Source: Treponema sp. (GTDB lineage Bacteria > Spirochaetota > Spirochaetia > Treponematales > Breznakiellaceae). From it: 5,806 nucleotides of DNA. Made by a program: the position numbers and the translations under genes. Below the pieces are notes generated by a model. That model saw only the letters and a program-made list of their open reading frames with translations. It was not told where the DNA came from and searched no databases. Positions 1 to 5,753 of the stretch are shown here, piece by piece. The stretch covers positions 1 to 5,806 of the forward strand of contig JAIRLZ010000020.1 in the NCBI GenBank assembly GCA_031259035.1, read 5' to 3'. Numbering within the stretch: position 1 is the stretch's first letter; every line of letters starts with the position of its first letter.

Positions 1-131
1 TGCTTCCGGTGACAGCCGGTTAACCGGGCATACTCATCCAGGATGCCGCTTTTCTGTTTCCGGTCCGCCTGCCGATACTGGGGGGCGTACTCCCTGGTCA
101 AAGCCTGTTTCTCCTTCATCGTAAACCCCAT
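1..131 (-). CDS. Integrase-type (DDE) transposase, N-terminal fragment cut by the window edge
   Basis: Reading leftward from ATG 131-129 gives 43 codons that stay open to the window edge. The protein begins MGFTMKEKQALTREYAPQYR and continues into a basic, helical segment ending ILDEYARLTGCHRK. This lysine/arginine-rich start, followed by an 'ILDE(Y/F)..LTG.(H/N)RK' helix, is what I recall from helix-turn-helix N-termini of integrase-core transposases. The catalytic DDE domain would lie beyond the window. ATG 131 is chosen because GGAGG (complement of 137-141) sits 5 nt upstream of it; the in-frame ATG at 119 lacks as good a site. The gene is incomplete only because of the window edge; whether the full copy is intact is unknown. 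The family assignment is from memory, not a search. Confidence 0.6.
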   Translation of the reverse strand, partial: MGFTMKEKQALTREYAPQYRQADRKQKSGILDEYARLTGCHRK

Positions 132-168
132 AGTGTCCTCCGATCCCTCCACCGGAAGAGTGTATGTG

Positions 169-191
169 GGTAACATTTTCTATTTGAGGCA
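169..191. repeat. IS-end direct repeat, copy 1
   Basis: This copy begins GGTAACATTTTC and ends TTTGAGGCA. It matches the copy at 204-225 at both ends, with a few differences and a one-base length change in the middle. The two copies start 35 bp apart and lie between the transposase start and the neighbouring operon. They are probably transposase-binding sites. Confidence 0.6.
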
Positions 192-203
192 TGGACCATT
201 TTC

Positions 204-225
204 GGTAACATTTTTCGATGAGGCA
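204..225. repeat. IS-end direct repeat, copy 2
   Basis: This copy begins GGTAACATTTTT and ends GATGAGGCA. It pairs with copy 1 at 169-191 in the same orientation. It is the outermost repeated unit visible and so sets the approximate edge of the element. Confidence 0.6.
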
Positions 226-235
226 ACGCGGGTTA

Positions 236-264
236 TTGACTTAACCGTCCCATACTGTCATACT
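236..264 (+). promoter_or_regulatory. Candidate sigma-70-type promoter for the oxidoreductase operon
   Basis: A -35-like TTGACT (236-241, five of six consensus bases) is followed after 17 bp by a -10-like CATACT (259-264, four of six). TACTTT at 261-266 is a poorer-spaced alternative. It lies about 60 bp before the first gene and just outside the inferred IS end. The -35 box sits in the loop of a small dyad, GGTTA (231-235) and TAACC (242-246), which could be an operator or chance. No transcription start is known. Confidence 0.4.
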
Positions 265-325
265 TTAACAGCGCGGGGCGCGGAAGCGGACCCCCGGAAT
301 CTTATAGGAGTTATATTAGAAAAGA

Positions 326-547
326 ATGGCAAAGAAAGGAAACGTTGAAATCAAACGGGATTGGTGCAAGGGCTGCCGCCTGTGCGTCCGCTCATGTCCG
401 GTGAAGGCGCTTGCAGTGGACAAGACGCCTAACGCATCCGGTTCATATCCAGTGCGCGTGGTTCATGGGGAAAAATGCATCGCGTGCGGAAACTGCTACG
501 CCGTATGTCCCGATGTGTGCATAACGGTGTGTGAGGAGGCGGTATGA
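326..547 (+). CDS. korD: 2-oxoacid:ferredoxin oxidoreductase, delta subunit (2x[4Fe-4S] ferredoxin-like)
   Basis: This 73-residue protein is a two-cluster ferredoxin-like subunit that should relay electrons from the catalytic beta subunit to soluble ferredoxin. Two classic motifs are visible: C14-x2-C17-x2-C20-x3-C24-P and C51-x2-C54-x2-C57-x3-C61-P, each binding one [4Fe-4S] cluster; C65 and C69 are extra cysteines near the C-terminus. The length is typical of the separate delta subunit of KorDABC/VOR enzymes. The start is ATG 326, because an in-frame TAG at 317-319 leaves no earlier start. The only clear Shine-Dalgarno candidate, GGAG at 307-310, is 15 nt upstream, which is unusually far. 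The stop overlaps the alpha-subunit start by 4 nt (ATGA), so the two are probably translationally coupled. The symbol reflects its position in the operon; substrate specificity cannot be read from this subunit. Confidence 0.9.
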   Translation: MAKKGNVEIKRDWCKGCRLCVRSCPVKALAVDKTPNASGSYPVRVVHGEKCIACGNCYAVCPDVCITVCEEAV

Positions 548-1644
548 ACAATGGAAATAACAAAACGCTAATGAAGGGCAATGACGCCATCGCGGAAGCC
601 GCTATTAGGGCGGGCTGCGGCGCGTATTTCGGGTATCCCATCACTCCGCAGAACGAATTGATCGCGTACATGGCGAAACATATGCTTGATAAGGGCAGGG
701 TTTTTATACAAGCCGAAAGCGAGACTGCGGCGATCAATATGGTGTACGGCGCGTCCACAGCCGGAGCGCGGGCTATGACCTCATCGTCAAGCCCGGGCGT
801 AAGCCTCAAACAGGAAGGCGTCTCCTACGCGGCTGGCGCGGATATTCCGATGGTGGTGGTGAATGTGGCGCGCGGGGGGCCGGGGCTTGGATCCATTGCG
901 CCGGCTCAGTCGGATTATTTTCAGTCCACGCGGGGCGGCGGACACGGGGACTATTACTGTATCGTACTTGCGCCAAAAAGCGTACAGGAGTGCGCGGATC
1001 TGACCTACCTCGCCTTTGATCTAGCGGACGAGTGGCGCGTGCCGGTGATCGTGCTTGCGGACGGCATGATCGGGCAGATGATGGAAGGCGTCGTCCTTCC
1101 TCCTGAACGGCGTATGGAAGAACTGCCGAAACGGGACTGGACGGTCGGACATCTGGCGGAGCGGGGGCGGAAAGAGGCGCGGCACATCACGTCCCTGGAT
1201 CTGTTGCCGGAAAACCTTGAGGCGAAGACACGGGCGCGTTTTGAGCGGTACGAGCGAATCAAGGAAAAGGAAATCCGCTTTGAGGCTGTCGATACGGAGG
1301 GCGCGGACATTATCCTCGCCGCCTACGGAACCTCAGCGCGGGTCGCGCTGGGCGCGAAAAAGCTGGCTGAGAAGGCCGGCGTTAAAACGGGCCTTTTCAG
1401 ACCCATCACCCTGTGGCCATTCCCCTATAAGCGGCTTGCAAAAACAGCCGAATCCGGCAAACCCATTCTGACCGTGGAGATGAGCCTTGGGCAGTTTGTG
1501 GAGGACGTGAAGCTCTCCCTGCTTGAGCGCGCGCCCGGTACGCCGCAGAGCGCGGTACACCTTTTGGGACATAGCGGCGGCGTCATCCCGACGGAAGAAG
1601 AAGTGTTTGAACGGATACAGACCATAGTGAAAGGAAACGCATAA
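544..1644 (+). CDS. korA: 2-oxoacid:ferredoxin oxidoreductase, alpha subunit (VorB/KorA-like)
   Basis: This 366-residue subunit forms, with beta, the thiamine-pyrophosphate active site that decarboxylates a 2-oxoacid. Residues ~10-180 are the pyruvate:ferredoxin oxidoreductase domain I type: GNDAIAEAAIRAGC (12-25), the substrate-loop YPITP (31-35), E58 and E60 in QAESETAA (E58 is the likely cofactor-activating glutamate), TSSSSPG (79-85), and RGGPGLG (110-116) followed by QSDYFQ and GGGHGDY. Residues ~253-366 resemble the transketolase C-terminal-like domain II (ILAAYGTSARVA). Motifs and length best fit the family annotated as 3-methyl-2-oxobutanoate dehydrogenase subunit VorB, but 2-oxoglutarate enzymes are close relatives, so substrate is unresolved. 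A strong Shine-Dalgarno (GGAGG, 535-539) lies inside the end of korD. The start overlaps korD by 4 nt, and the stop overlaps korB by 1 nt (TAATG). Signature motifs appear intact. Confidence 0.93.
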   Translation: MNNGNNKTLMKGNDAIAEAAIRAGCGAYFGYPITPQNELIAYMAKHMLDKGRVFIQAESETAAINMVYGASTAGARAMTSSSSPGVSLKQEGVSYAAGADIPMVVVNVARGGPGLGSIAPAQSDYFQSTRGGGHGDYYCIVLAPKSVQECADLTYLAFDLADEWRVPVIVLADGMIGQMMEGVVLPPERRMEELPKRDWTVGHLAERGRKEARHITSLDLLPENLEAKTRARFERYERIKEKEIRFEAVDTEGADIILAAYGTSARVALGAKKLAEKAGVKTGLFRPITLWPFPYKRLAKTAESGKPILTVEMSLGQFVEDVKLSLLERAPGTPQSAVHLLGHSGGVIPTEEEVFERIQTIVKGNA

Positions 1645-2399
1645 TGAAAACAGCATATACCCATCCAGAAAGCCTCGTCTCTGTAGAGACCAAGTACTGC
1701 GCGGGCTGCGGACACGGGGTTGTCACGAGAATTCTCTGCGAACTCATTGATGAAATGGACGCGCGCGGCAAGACGATTGTCACAAATCCGGTGGGGTGCG
1801 CGATCTGGGCGGATCTGTACTTCGATACGGACACGGTGCAGCCGCCCCACGGGAGGACTCCGGCGGCGGCGACGGGCGTCAAGCGGATGCTGCCGGATCA
1901 TCTGGTCATCTGCTACCAAGGGGACGGCGACATGGCCGCCATCGGCGCCGCGGAAATGATACACGCGGCGAACCGGGGCGAGAAATTCACCACCATTTTT
2001 GTCAACAACGCCATTTACGGCATGACCGGCGGACAGATGGCGCCCACGACTCTCGTTGGTCAGAAAGCCTCAACCGCGCCGTATGGACGCGATCCGGTTG
2101 AGGCGGGCATGGGCTACCCTATCCGCGTCGGGGAACTGCTCGCGACTCTTGAGGGATCCCGCTACATAGCGCGCGGCGCGGTGAACAACGCGGTGAATGT
2201 ACGCAAGACCAAACAGTACATCAAAAAAGCCCTGCAAGCCCAAATGCAAGGCGTGGGCTTCACAATGGTGGAGATTCTCTCCCAGTGTCCCACAAACTGG
2301 GGCATGGATCCGGTTCAATCGGTTGAATGGCTTGAAAAGGAGATGATTCCGGTATTCCCGCTCGGCGAAATCAAAAACACGTTAGGAGGCGCCCAATGA
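1644..2399 (+). CDS. korB: 2-oxoacid:ferredoxin oxidoreductase, beta subunit (TPP-binding; KorB/VorA-like)
   Basis: This 251-residue subunit binds thiamine pyrophosphate and Mg2+ and carries the proximal [4Fe-4S] cluster. Its TPP-binding motif starts at GDGD (93-96) and ends at NN (121-122), within GDGDMAAIGAAEMIHAA and IFVNNAIYGMTGGQ. Four cysteines sit where the family's cluster ligands are expected: C19 and C22 (YCAGCGHG), C52 (PVGCA) and C215 (SQCPTNWG). HGR (69-71) precedes the conserved ATGVKR. The protein should accept electrons from the hydroxyalkyl-TPP intermediate and pass them to the delta subunit's clusters. AAGGA (1631-1635) is a well-spaced ribosome site 8 nt before ATG 1644, inside the end of korA. 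All expected catalytic motifs are present, so the gene looks functional. As with alpha, branched-chain 2-oxoacid and 2-oxoglutarate specificity cannot be separated by eye. Confidence 0.93.
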   Translation: MKTAYTHPESLVSVETKYCAGCGHGVVTRILCELIDEMDARGKTIVTNPVGCAIWADLYFDTDTVQPPHGRTPAAATGVKRMLPDHLVICYQGDGDMAAIGAAEMIHAANRGEKFTTIFVNNAIYGMTGGQMAPTTLVGQKASTAPYGRDPVEAGMGYPIRVGELLATLEGSRYIARGAVNNAVNVRKTKQYIKKALQAQMQGVGFTMVEILSQCPTNWGMDPVQSVEWLEKEMIPVFPLGEIKNTLGGAQ

Positions 2400-2950
2400 C
2401 CGAAAAATCGTTTTTCGCCGGCTTCGGTGGACAGGGCATCATCTCTATGGGACAAATCTGGGTGTACTGCGCCATGAAAGAGGGCAAAAATGTCACCTTC
2501 TTCCCCTTTTACGGGGCTGAAAAACGTGGCGGCATCGCCCGCGCAAGCGTCATCATCTCGGACGAAGAGATCGCAAGCCCGCTTGTCACCACGCCGGATT
2601 CAGTATTGGTGATGAACGGCGACTCGCTCCCCTTGTGCGAAAAAGCCTTGAAACCGGGCGGACTCATGCTCATCAACTCCTCGCTGGTGAAGGAACGTCC
2701 TGCCAGGGGGGACATCACGGTGGTGACCGTGGAGGCGACCGGCATTGCGGAAAATCTCGCCGGAAGCGGGGGCGCGTCTGGCGGCGGTAAAGCCGCAAAC
2801 ATGGTGGCTTTGGGCGCAATGGCGAAACGTACGTCCGCTTTGCGCCTCACCGATATCGAAGTTGTGTTGAGGAATTTTTTCCCGCCTGACAAACACAAGT
2901 TTGTAGCTATGAATGTGGAGGCGATTCAAGCCGGATTCAACGCGGTGTAA
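2396..2950 (+). CDS. korC: 2-oxoacid:ferredoxin oxidoreductase, gamma subunit
   Basis: This 184-residue protein matches the gamma (domain III) subunit of pyruvate/ketoisovalerate-type ferredoxin oxidoreductases, thought to help hold the complex together and contribute to coenzyme A binding. The N-terminus carries GFGGQGI (9-15). YGAEKRGG (39-46) corresponds to the family's conserved Y-G-x-E-x-R-G-G, and KAANMVALGAM (132-142) is the usual C-terminal motif. The start is well supported: AGGAGG (2384-2389) lies 6 nt before ATG 2396, and the gene overlaps the beta stop by 4 nt (ATGA). An odd point is a Gly/Ser-rich run, GSGGASGGG (123-131), where relatives usually have an ordinary short helix or loop. 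This is the last gene of the operon; a GC-rich hairpin begins 7 nt after its stop codon. Confidence 0.92.
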   Translation: MTEKSFFAGFGGQGIISMGQIWVYCAMKEGKNVTFFPFYGAEKRGGIARASVIISDEEIASPLVTTPDSVLVMNGDSLPLCEKALKPGGLMLINSSLVKERPARGDITVVTVEATGIAENLAGSGGASGGGKAANMVALGAMAKRTSALRLTDIEVVLRNFFPPDKHKFVAMNVEAIQAGFNAV

Positions 2951-2956
2951 GGGTCG

Positions 2957-2999
2957 CTGGCGGCGCGGATTCGCGACGCGCCATAGTCCGCGCCGCCAG
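2957..2999 (+). terminator. Strong GC-rich hairpin after korC; possible terminator without a U-tract
   Basis: Arms 2957-2969 (CTGGCGGCGCGGA) and 2987-2999 (TCCGCGCCGCCAG) are perfectly complementary over 13 bp, with a 17-nt loop and a possible extra G-U pair. The hairpin starts 7 nt after the korC stop, between convergent operons. No run of T follows on either strand, so it is not a textbook intrinsic terminator. It may instead block 3' exonucleases, assist Rho-type termination, or pause both converging polymerases. Confidence 0.5.
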
Positions 3000-3071
3000 T
3001 GGTTCCCAATAATATCAACATGTTCAAGCGTCGCGTGATAGGGATGATATAACGAGCGTCTTACGCGCCGT

Positions 3072-4601
3072 TTAGGCCGTCAGCCCGCCCATCATGGCGC
3101 CAATCTTCCGCTCGTCGGCGTCCCGCGCCGCGACAATGCCGGTGATAGCCCCCTTTGATATGGCCGCTATGCGGTCGCACAGGGCGAGAATTTCGTCCAG
3201 TTCAAAGGACACGAGCAATACCGCCCGCCCCTTGTCGCGTTCGGCGACGATGCGCCTGTGTATGTACTCAATGGCGCCCACGTCAAGCCCGCGTGTGGGT
3301 TGAGCCACGATCAGCAAATCCGGCGAAAGGTCTATCTCCCGCGCAATGATGATTTTCTGCTGGTTGCCGCCGGACATGGCTTTCGCAAGCGTGGCGGGTC
3401 CGTTGCCGGCTCGGACGTCAAACTCGGAAATCAGCGTCTGCGCATGGGAAACTATAGCGGGAAACCGGAGAAAGCCGAACCGTGAATACGGAGGTTTCCA
3501 GAAATTTTTAAGAATAAGGTTTTCATCAATGCGGAAATCAAGCGCCAGCCCATGTTTATGCCGATCTTCCGGAACCAGCCCTATGCCGCTTTCGTTGCGG
3601 ACGCGGATACGCGCTCTGGTGATGTCCTTGCCTTTCAGGAGGATGCGTCCCGATTTTACCGGCAAAAGACCGGCGATAGCGGCTGTCAGCTCGGACTGGC
3701 CATTGCCGTCAATGCCCGCAACGCCGAAAATTTCTCCGGCGCGGACGCTCATGGAAAGATCGCGTACCGCGGGAACGCCCTTGCCGCCCATGACCGTAAG
3801 GTTTTCGATCCTGAGTATCTCGTCCCCTGGAACAGCGGGTTTTTTGTCAATGCGGAAATTCACCGCCCTGCCAACCATTTTCTCGGCAAGCTCCCGCTCG
3901 TCAGCGCTGGCGACAATAACCGTGCCTACGGTCCTGCCGCGTCTGAGTATGGTGCAACGGTCCGCGGCGGCTTTTATTTCTCTGAGTTTGTGGGTGATAA
4001 ATACAATGGTCTTGCCTTCCGCCTTGAGTTTGCGGAAAATAATGAGGAGTTCGTCGATCTCTTGCGGGGTAAGCGCCGCAGTCGGTTCGTCAAAAACAAG
4101 AAAGTCCGCGTTCCGGTACAGGATTTTGAGGATTTCCACCCGTTGCCGCATGCCCACCGTAATAGTTTCAATGCGCGCATTTGGATCAACCGCGAGACCA
4201 TAGGTTTCCGAAAGTTCGGCGACCTGTTTTTCCGCTGTTTTAAGGTCAAGGCGCCCGAATTTGTCGCGGCTTTCAAGCCCAAGTATGATGTTTTCCGAGA
4301 CGGTGAAATTATGCACCAGTTTGAAGTGTTGATGCACCATGCCGATTTTGAGCGCGGCGGCGTCGTTCGGCGTCTTAATGGCGGCTTCTGTTCCCCGAAT
4401 CTTGATCGTCCCTCCGTCCGGCTCGTAAAGGCCGAACAGAATGGACATAAGGGTGGATTTTCCGGCGCCGTTTTCTCCAAGCAGCGCATGGATTTCGCCT
4501 TCCTCGACCGACAGACACACCTTGTCGTTTGCGACAATTCCGGGGAAAATCTTTGTTATATCGATCATTTCGATTGCGGGCGCCGACGTATCCACCTCCA
4601 T
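3072..4601 (-). CDS. Nucleoside/BMP-type ABC transporter ATP-binding protein (two fused ATPase domains)
   Basis: This 509-residue cytoplasmic ATPase has tandem nucleotide-binding domains like NupA/YufO and RbsA, and should power nucleoside import. NBD1 is complete: Walker A GENGAGKST (42-50), Q-loop HQHF (90-93), signature TVGMRQ (148-153), Walker B LVFDEPTAALT (168-178), switch histidine H204. NBD2 is degenerate: GIDGNGQSE (296-304) lacks the Walker A lysine, the signature MSGGNQQ (409-415) is intact, and the catalytic glutamate is Gln in AQPTRGLD (433-440). This asymmetry is known in the family and implies one main hydrolytic site. The frame is open to ATG 4640. I prefer ATG 4601 because family members start about ten residues before the ITKxFPG motif and because a hairpin (4616-4638) would bury the upstream start; neither start has a good ribosome site. 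The gene lies downstream of the binding-protein gene. The usual two permease genes do not follow. Confidence 0.88.
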   Translation of the reverse strand: MEVDTSAPAIEMIDITKIFPGIVANDKVCLSVEEGEIHALLGENGAGKSTLMSILFGLYEPDGGTIKIRGTEAAIKTPNDAAALKIGMVHQHFKLVHNFTVSENIILGLESRDKFGRLDLKTAEKQVAELSETYGLAVDPNARIETITVGMRQRVEILKILYRNADFLVFDEPTAALTPQEIDELLIIFRKLKAEGKTIVFITHKLREIKAAADRCTILRRGRTVGTVIVASADERELAEKMVGRAVNFRIDKKPAVPGDEILRIENLTVMGGKGVPAVRDLSMSVRAGEIFGVAGIDGNGQSELTAAIAGLLPVKSGRILLKGKDITRARIRVRNESGIGLVPEDRHKHGLALDFRIDENLILKNFWKPPYSRFGFLRFPAIVSHAQTLISEFDVRAGNGPATLAKAMSGGNQQKIIIAREIDLSPDLLIVAQPTRGLDVGAIEYIHRRIVAERDKGRAVLLVSFELDEILALCDRIAAISKGAITGIVAARDADERKIGAMMGGLTA

Positions 4602-4615
4602 TTTTTGGTAGAACG

Positions 4616-4638
4616 GGGAGCCGCGGACAACGGCTCCC
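4616..4638 (-). other. Intercistronic hairpin between the binding-protein and ATPase genes
   Basis: GGGAGCCG (4616-4623) and CGGCTCCC (4631-4638) form a perfect 8-bp stem with a 7-nt loop. It begins 12 nt after the binding-protein stop codon in the transcribed direction. No U-run follows on the minus strand, so full termination is unlikely. Such a structure could stabilise the upstream binding-protein message or reduce ATPase expression, giving the excess of binding protein usual in these transporters. If translation began at 4640, the stem would start at the G of that ATG. Confidence 0.5.
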
Positions 4639-4649
4639 ATTTCGTTTGT

Positions 4650-5753
4650 TTACTGCGCTTTAATGTCCGCCGGGAAGTTCGGCGTGGCCCGCGCTTCTTC
4701 AAGCGTCGCCGCCACTTTTATCGTACCGGCGATGATTTTCGCCTTTTCCGCTTCTATCTTGCTTATAATATCCTGGGAAAGCGCCGCTGTGTTGGTGATG
4801 GCGAAGCCTACGCCGTCAGTCTTCAGATCAAGCGTTACAACTTCGCCTTTGAACGTCCCGTCCTTCACGGCGTTAAGGGCGTACAGCAGAGCGGATTCGA
4901 CCCGTTTTAACATGGAGGTGAGTACTGCGGAATCCGTGTCGTTGTAAAGCCCTTCTTCGTATTGATCGGAATCGACGCCGATTGCCCACACGTTCCTGCC
5001 CTGAAGCCGGTATTCCTTCGCTTGGGCGATGGTTCCGTTGCCGGTGCCTCCCGCAGCCGAATAGATCACGTATACGCCGGAATCGTACCAGTTTTTCGCC
5101 TGGGTCTTTGCGAGATCCGGACGCCCCCAGTCGTTTGCGTAGTACTCAACGATTTTCGCGTTGGGAAGCGCCGAGAGGATGCCTTGAATATAGCCAATCT
5201 CAAATTTGGCGATTGTAGGATCGGCAATACCGCCAATGAAGCCGAACCGGGGATCCGCAATGCCGTCGGCCTGCGCTTTAAGCGCCGCGGCGAGTCCGAC
5301 CAAATAAGAGCCTTCATGCTCGGCGAACACCGCGTTCATCACATTGGGCAGATCGATCCAGTCGACGTCCACCATCAGATAGTTTTGCTCCGGCGTGCCG
5401 GCGGCGACCTCGCCAAGCGCGTCCGCGAAAGTGAAGCCCGTGGCGACGATCAGATCGTATTTTTCATCGGCGGCCTGCCTCAGATTCGGAATGAACATAT
5501 CTTGAGTTTGGGCTGTCACCACTTCATACAGAGAGCCGCGGTTCGGCGTCGAATCCCACGTGTCGCCGTAGAACTGCAAAATGCCGCGCCATGCCGCCGC
5601 GTTGAACGACTTGTCGTCAATGCCGGTCGCATCGGTCAGGAGCCGCACCGTAACGTTCTGCCCTCCCGCAGCCCCGGTCTGCTGTCCAGCATTGGCAAAC
5701 AACGACAACGAAACAATCCCTGCCAAAATCAGCATGAATAAACCTTTTTTCAT
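4650..5753 (-). CDS. BMP/PnrA-family nucleoside-binding periplasmic protein
   Basis: This 367-residue protein is the substrate-binding component of a BMP-type (PnrA/TmpC-like) ABC transporter, a family known to bind purine nucleosides. Residues 1-22 form a signal peptide: MKKG, a hydrophobic core (5-20), then an A-N-A cleavage site before G23. Family motifs follow in order: LLTDATGIDDKSFN (38-51), GFIGGIADPTIAKFE in mid-protein, SAAGGTGNGTIAQA and AIGVDSDQYEE. Unlike most relatives, which are lipoproteins, there is no lipobox cysteine and no cysteine anywhere in the protein. ATG 5753 is chosen because AAGGGGG (complement of 5761-5767) is 7 nt upstream; an adjacent in-frame GTG at 5756 would be only 4 nt away. 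The ATPase gene follows on the same strand, so the two form an operon. The exact ligand is inferred from the family, not shown. Confidence 0.9.
   Translation of the reverse strand: MKKGLFMLILAGIVSLSLFANAGQQTGAAGGQNVTVRLLTDATGIDDKSFNAAAWRGILQFYGDTWDSTPNRGSLYEVVTAQTQDMFIPNLRQAADEKYDLIVATGFTFADALGEVAAGTPEQNYLMVDVDWIDLPNVMNAVFAEHEGSYLVGLAAALKAQADGIADPRFGFIGGIADPTIAKFEIGYIQGILSALPNAKIVEYYANDWGRPDLAKTQAKNWYDSGVYVIYSAAGGTGNGTIAQAKEYRLQGRNVWAIGVDSDQYEEGLYNDTDSAVLTSMLKRVESALLYALNAVKDGTFKGEVVTLDLKTDGVGFAITNTAALSQDIISKIEAEKAKIIAGTIKVAATLEEARATPNFPADIKAQ

Larger units (their letters stand above)
1..230 (-). mobile_element. End of an insertion sequence (5' end of transposase plus terminal repeats)
   Basis: This stretch holds the start of a transposase gene reading leftward out of the window. 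Behind the start lies non-coding DNA with two near-identical direct repeats (169-191 and 204-225), the arrangement expected of transposase-binding sites at an element's end. The outer boundary is inferred to lie just past the second repeat, around 225-232, because promoter-like DNA for the next operon begins there. I cannot see the other end, a target-site duplication or a terminal dinucleotide, so the boundary is approximate and the IS family is not assigned. Confidence 0.6.

Noticed and set aside
43..348. A 101-codon plus-strand open frame from the IS end into the start of the oxidoreductase operon
   Set aside because: It overlaps the transposase start, the terminal repeats, the promoter candidate and korD. 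The translation has no family resemblance.
1425..1964. A 179-codon minus-strand open frame across the korA/korB junction
   Set aside because: It is antisense to two well-conserved subunits and has no domain features of its own.
3017..3024. Eight-base palindrome AACATGTT in the convergent intergenic region
   Set aside because: It is too short and isolated to call an operator, and it lies between two operon ends where no promoter is expected.
3552..4910. A 452-codon open frame on the plus strand, antisense to the ATPase and the end of the binding-protein gene
   Set aside because: It has no recognisable domain and lies opposite two genes with complete family motifs. Codon bias in GC-rich genes commonly leaves one antisense frame open. 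The translation is low-complexity in places (F/R/N-rich) and looks like a shadow.
4962..5741. A 259-codon plus-strand open frame antisense to the binding-protein gene
   Set aside because: It has the same shadow character, with no motifs, and it covers the well-supported BMP-family gene.
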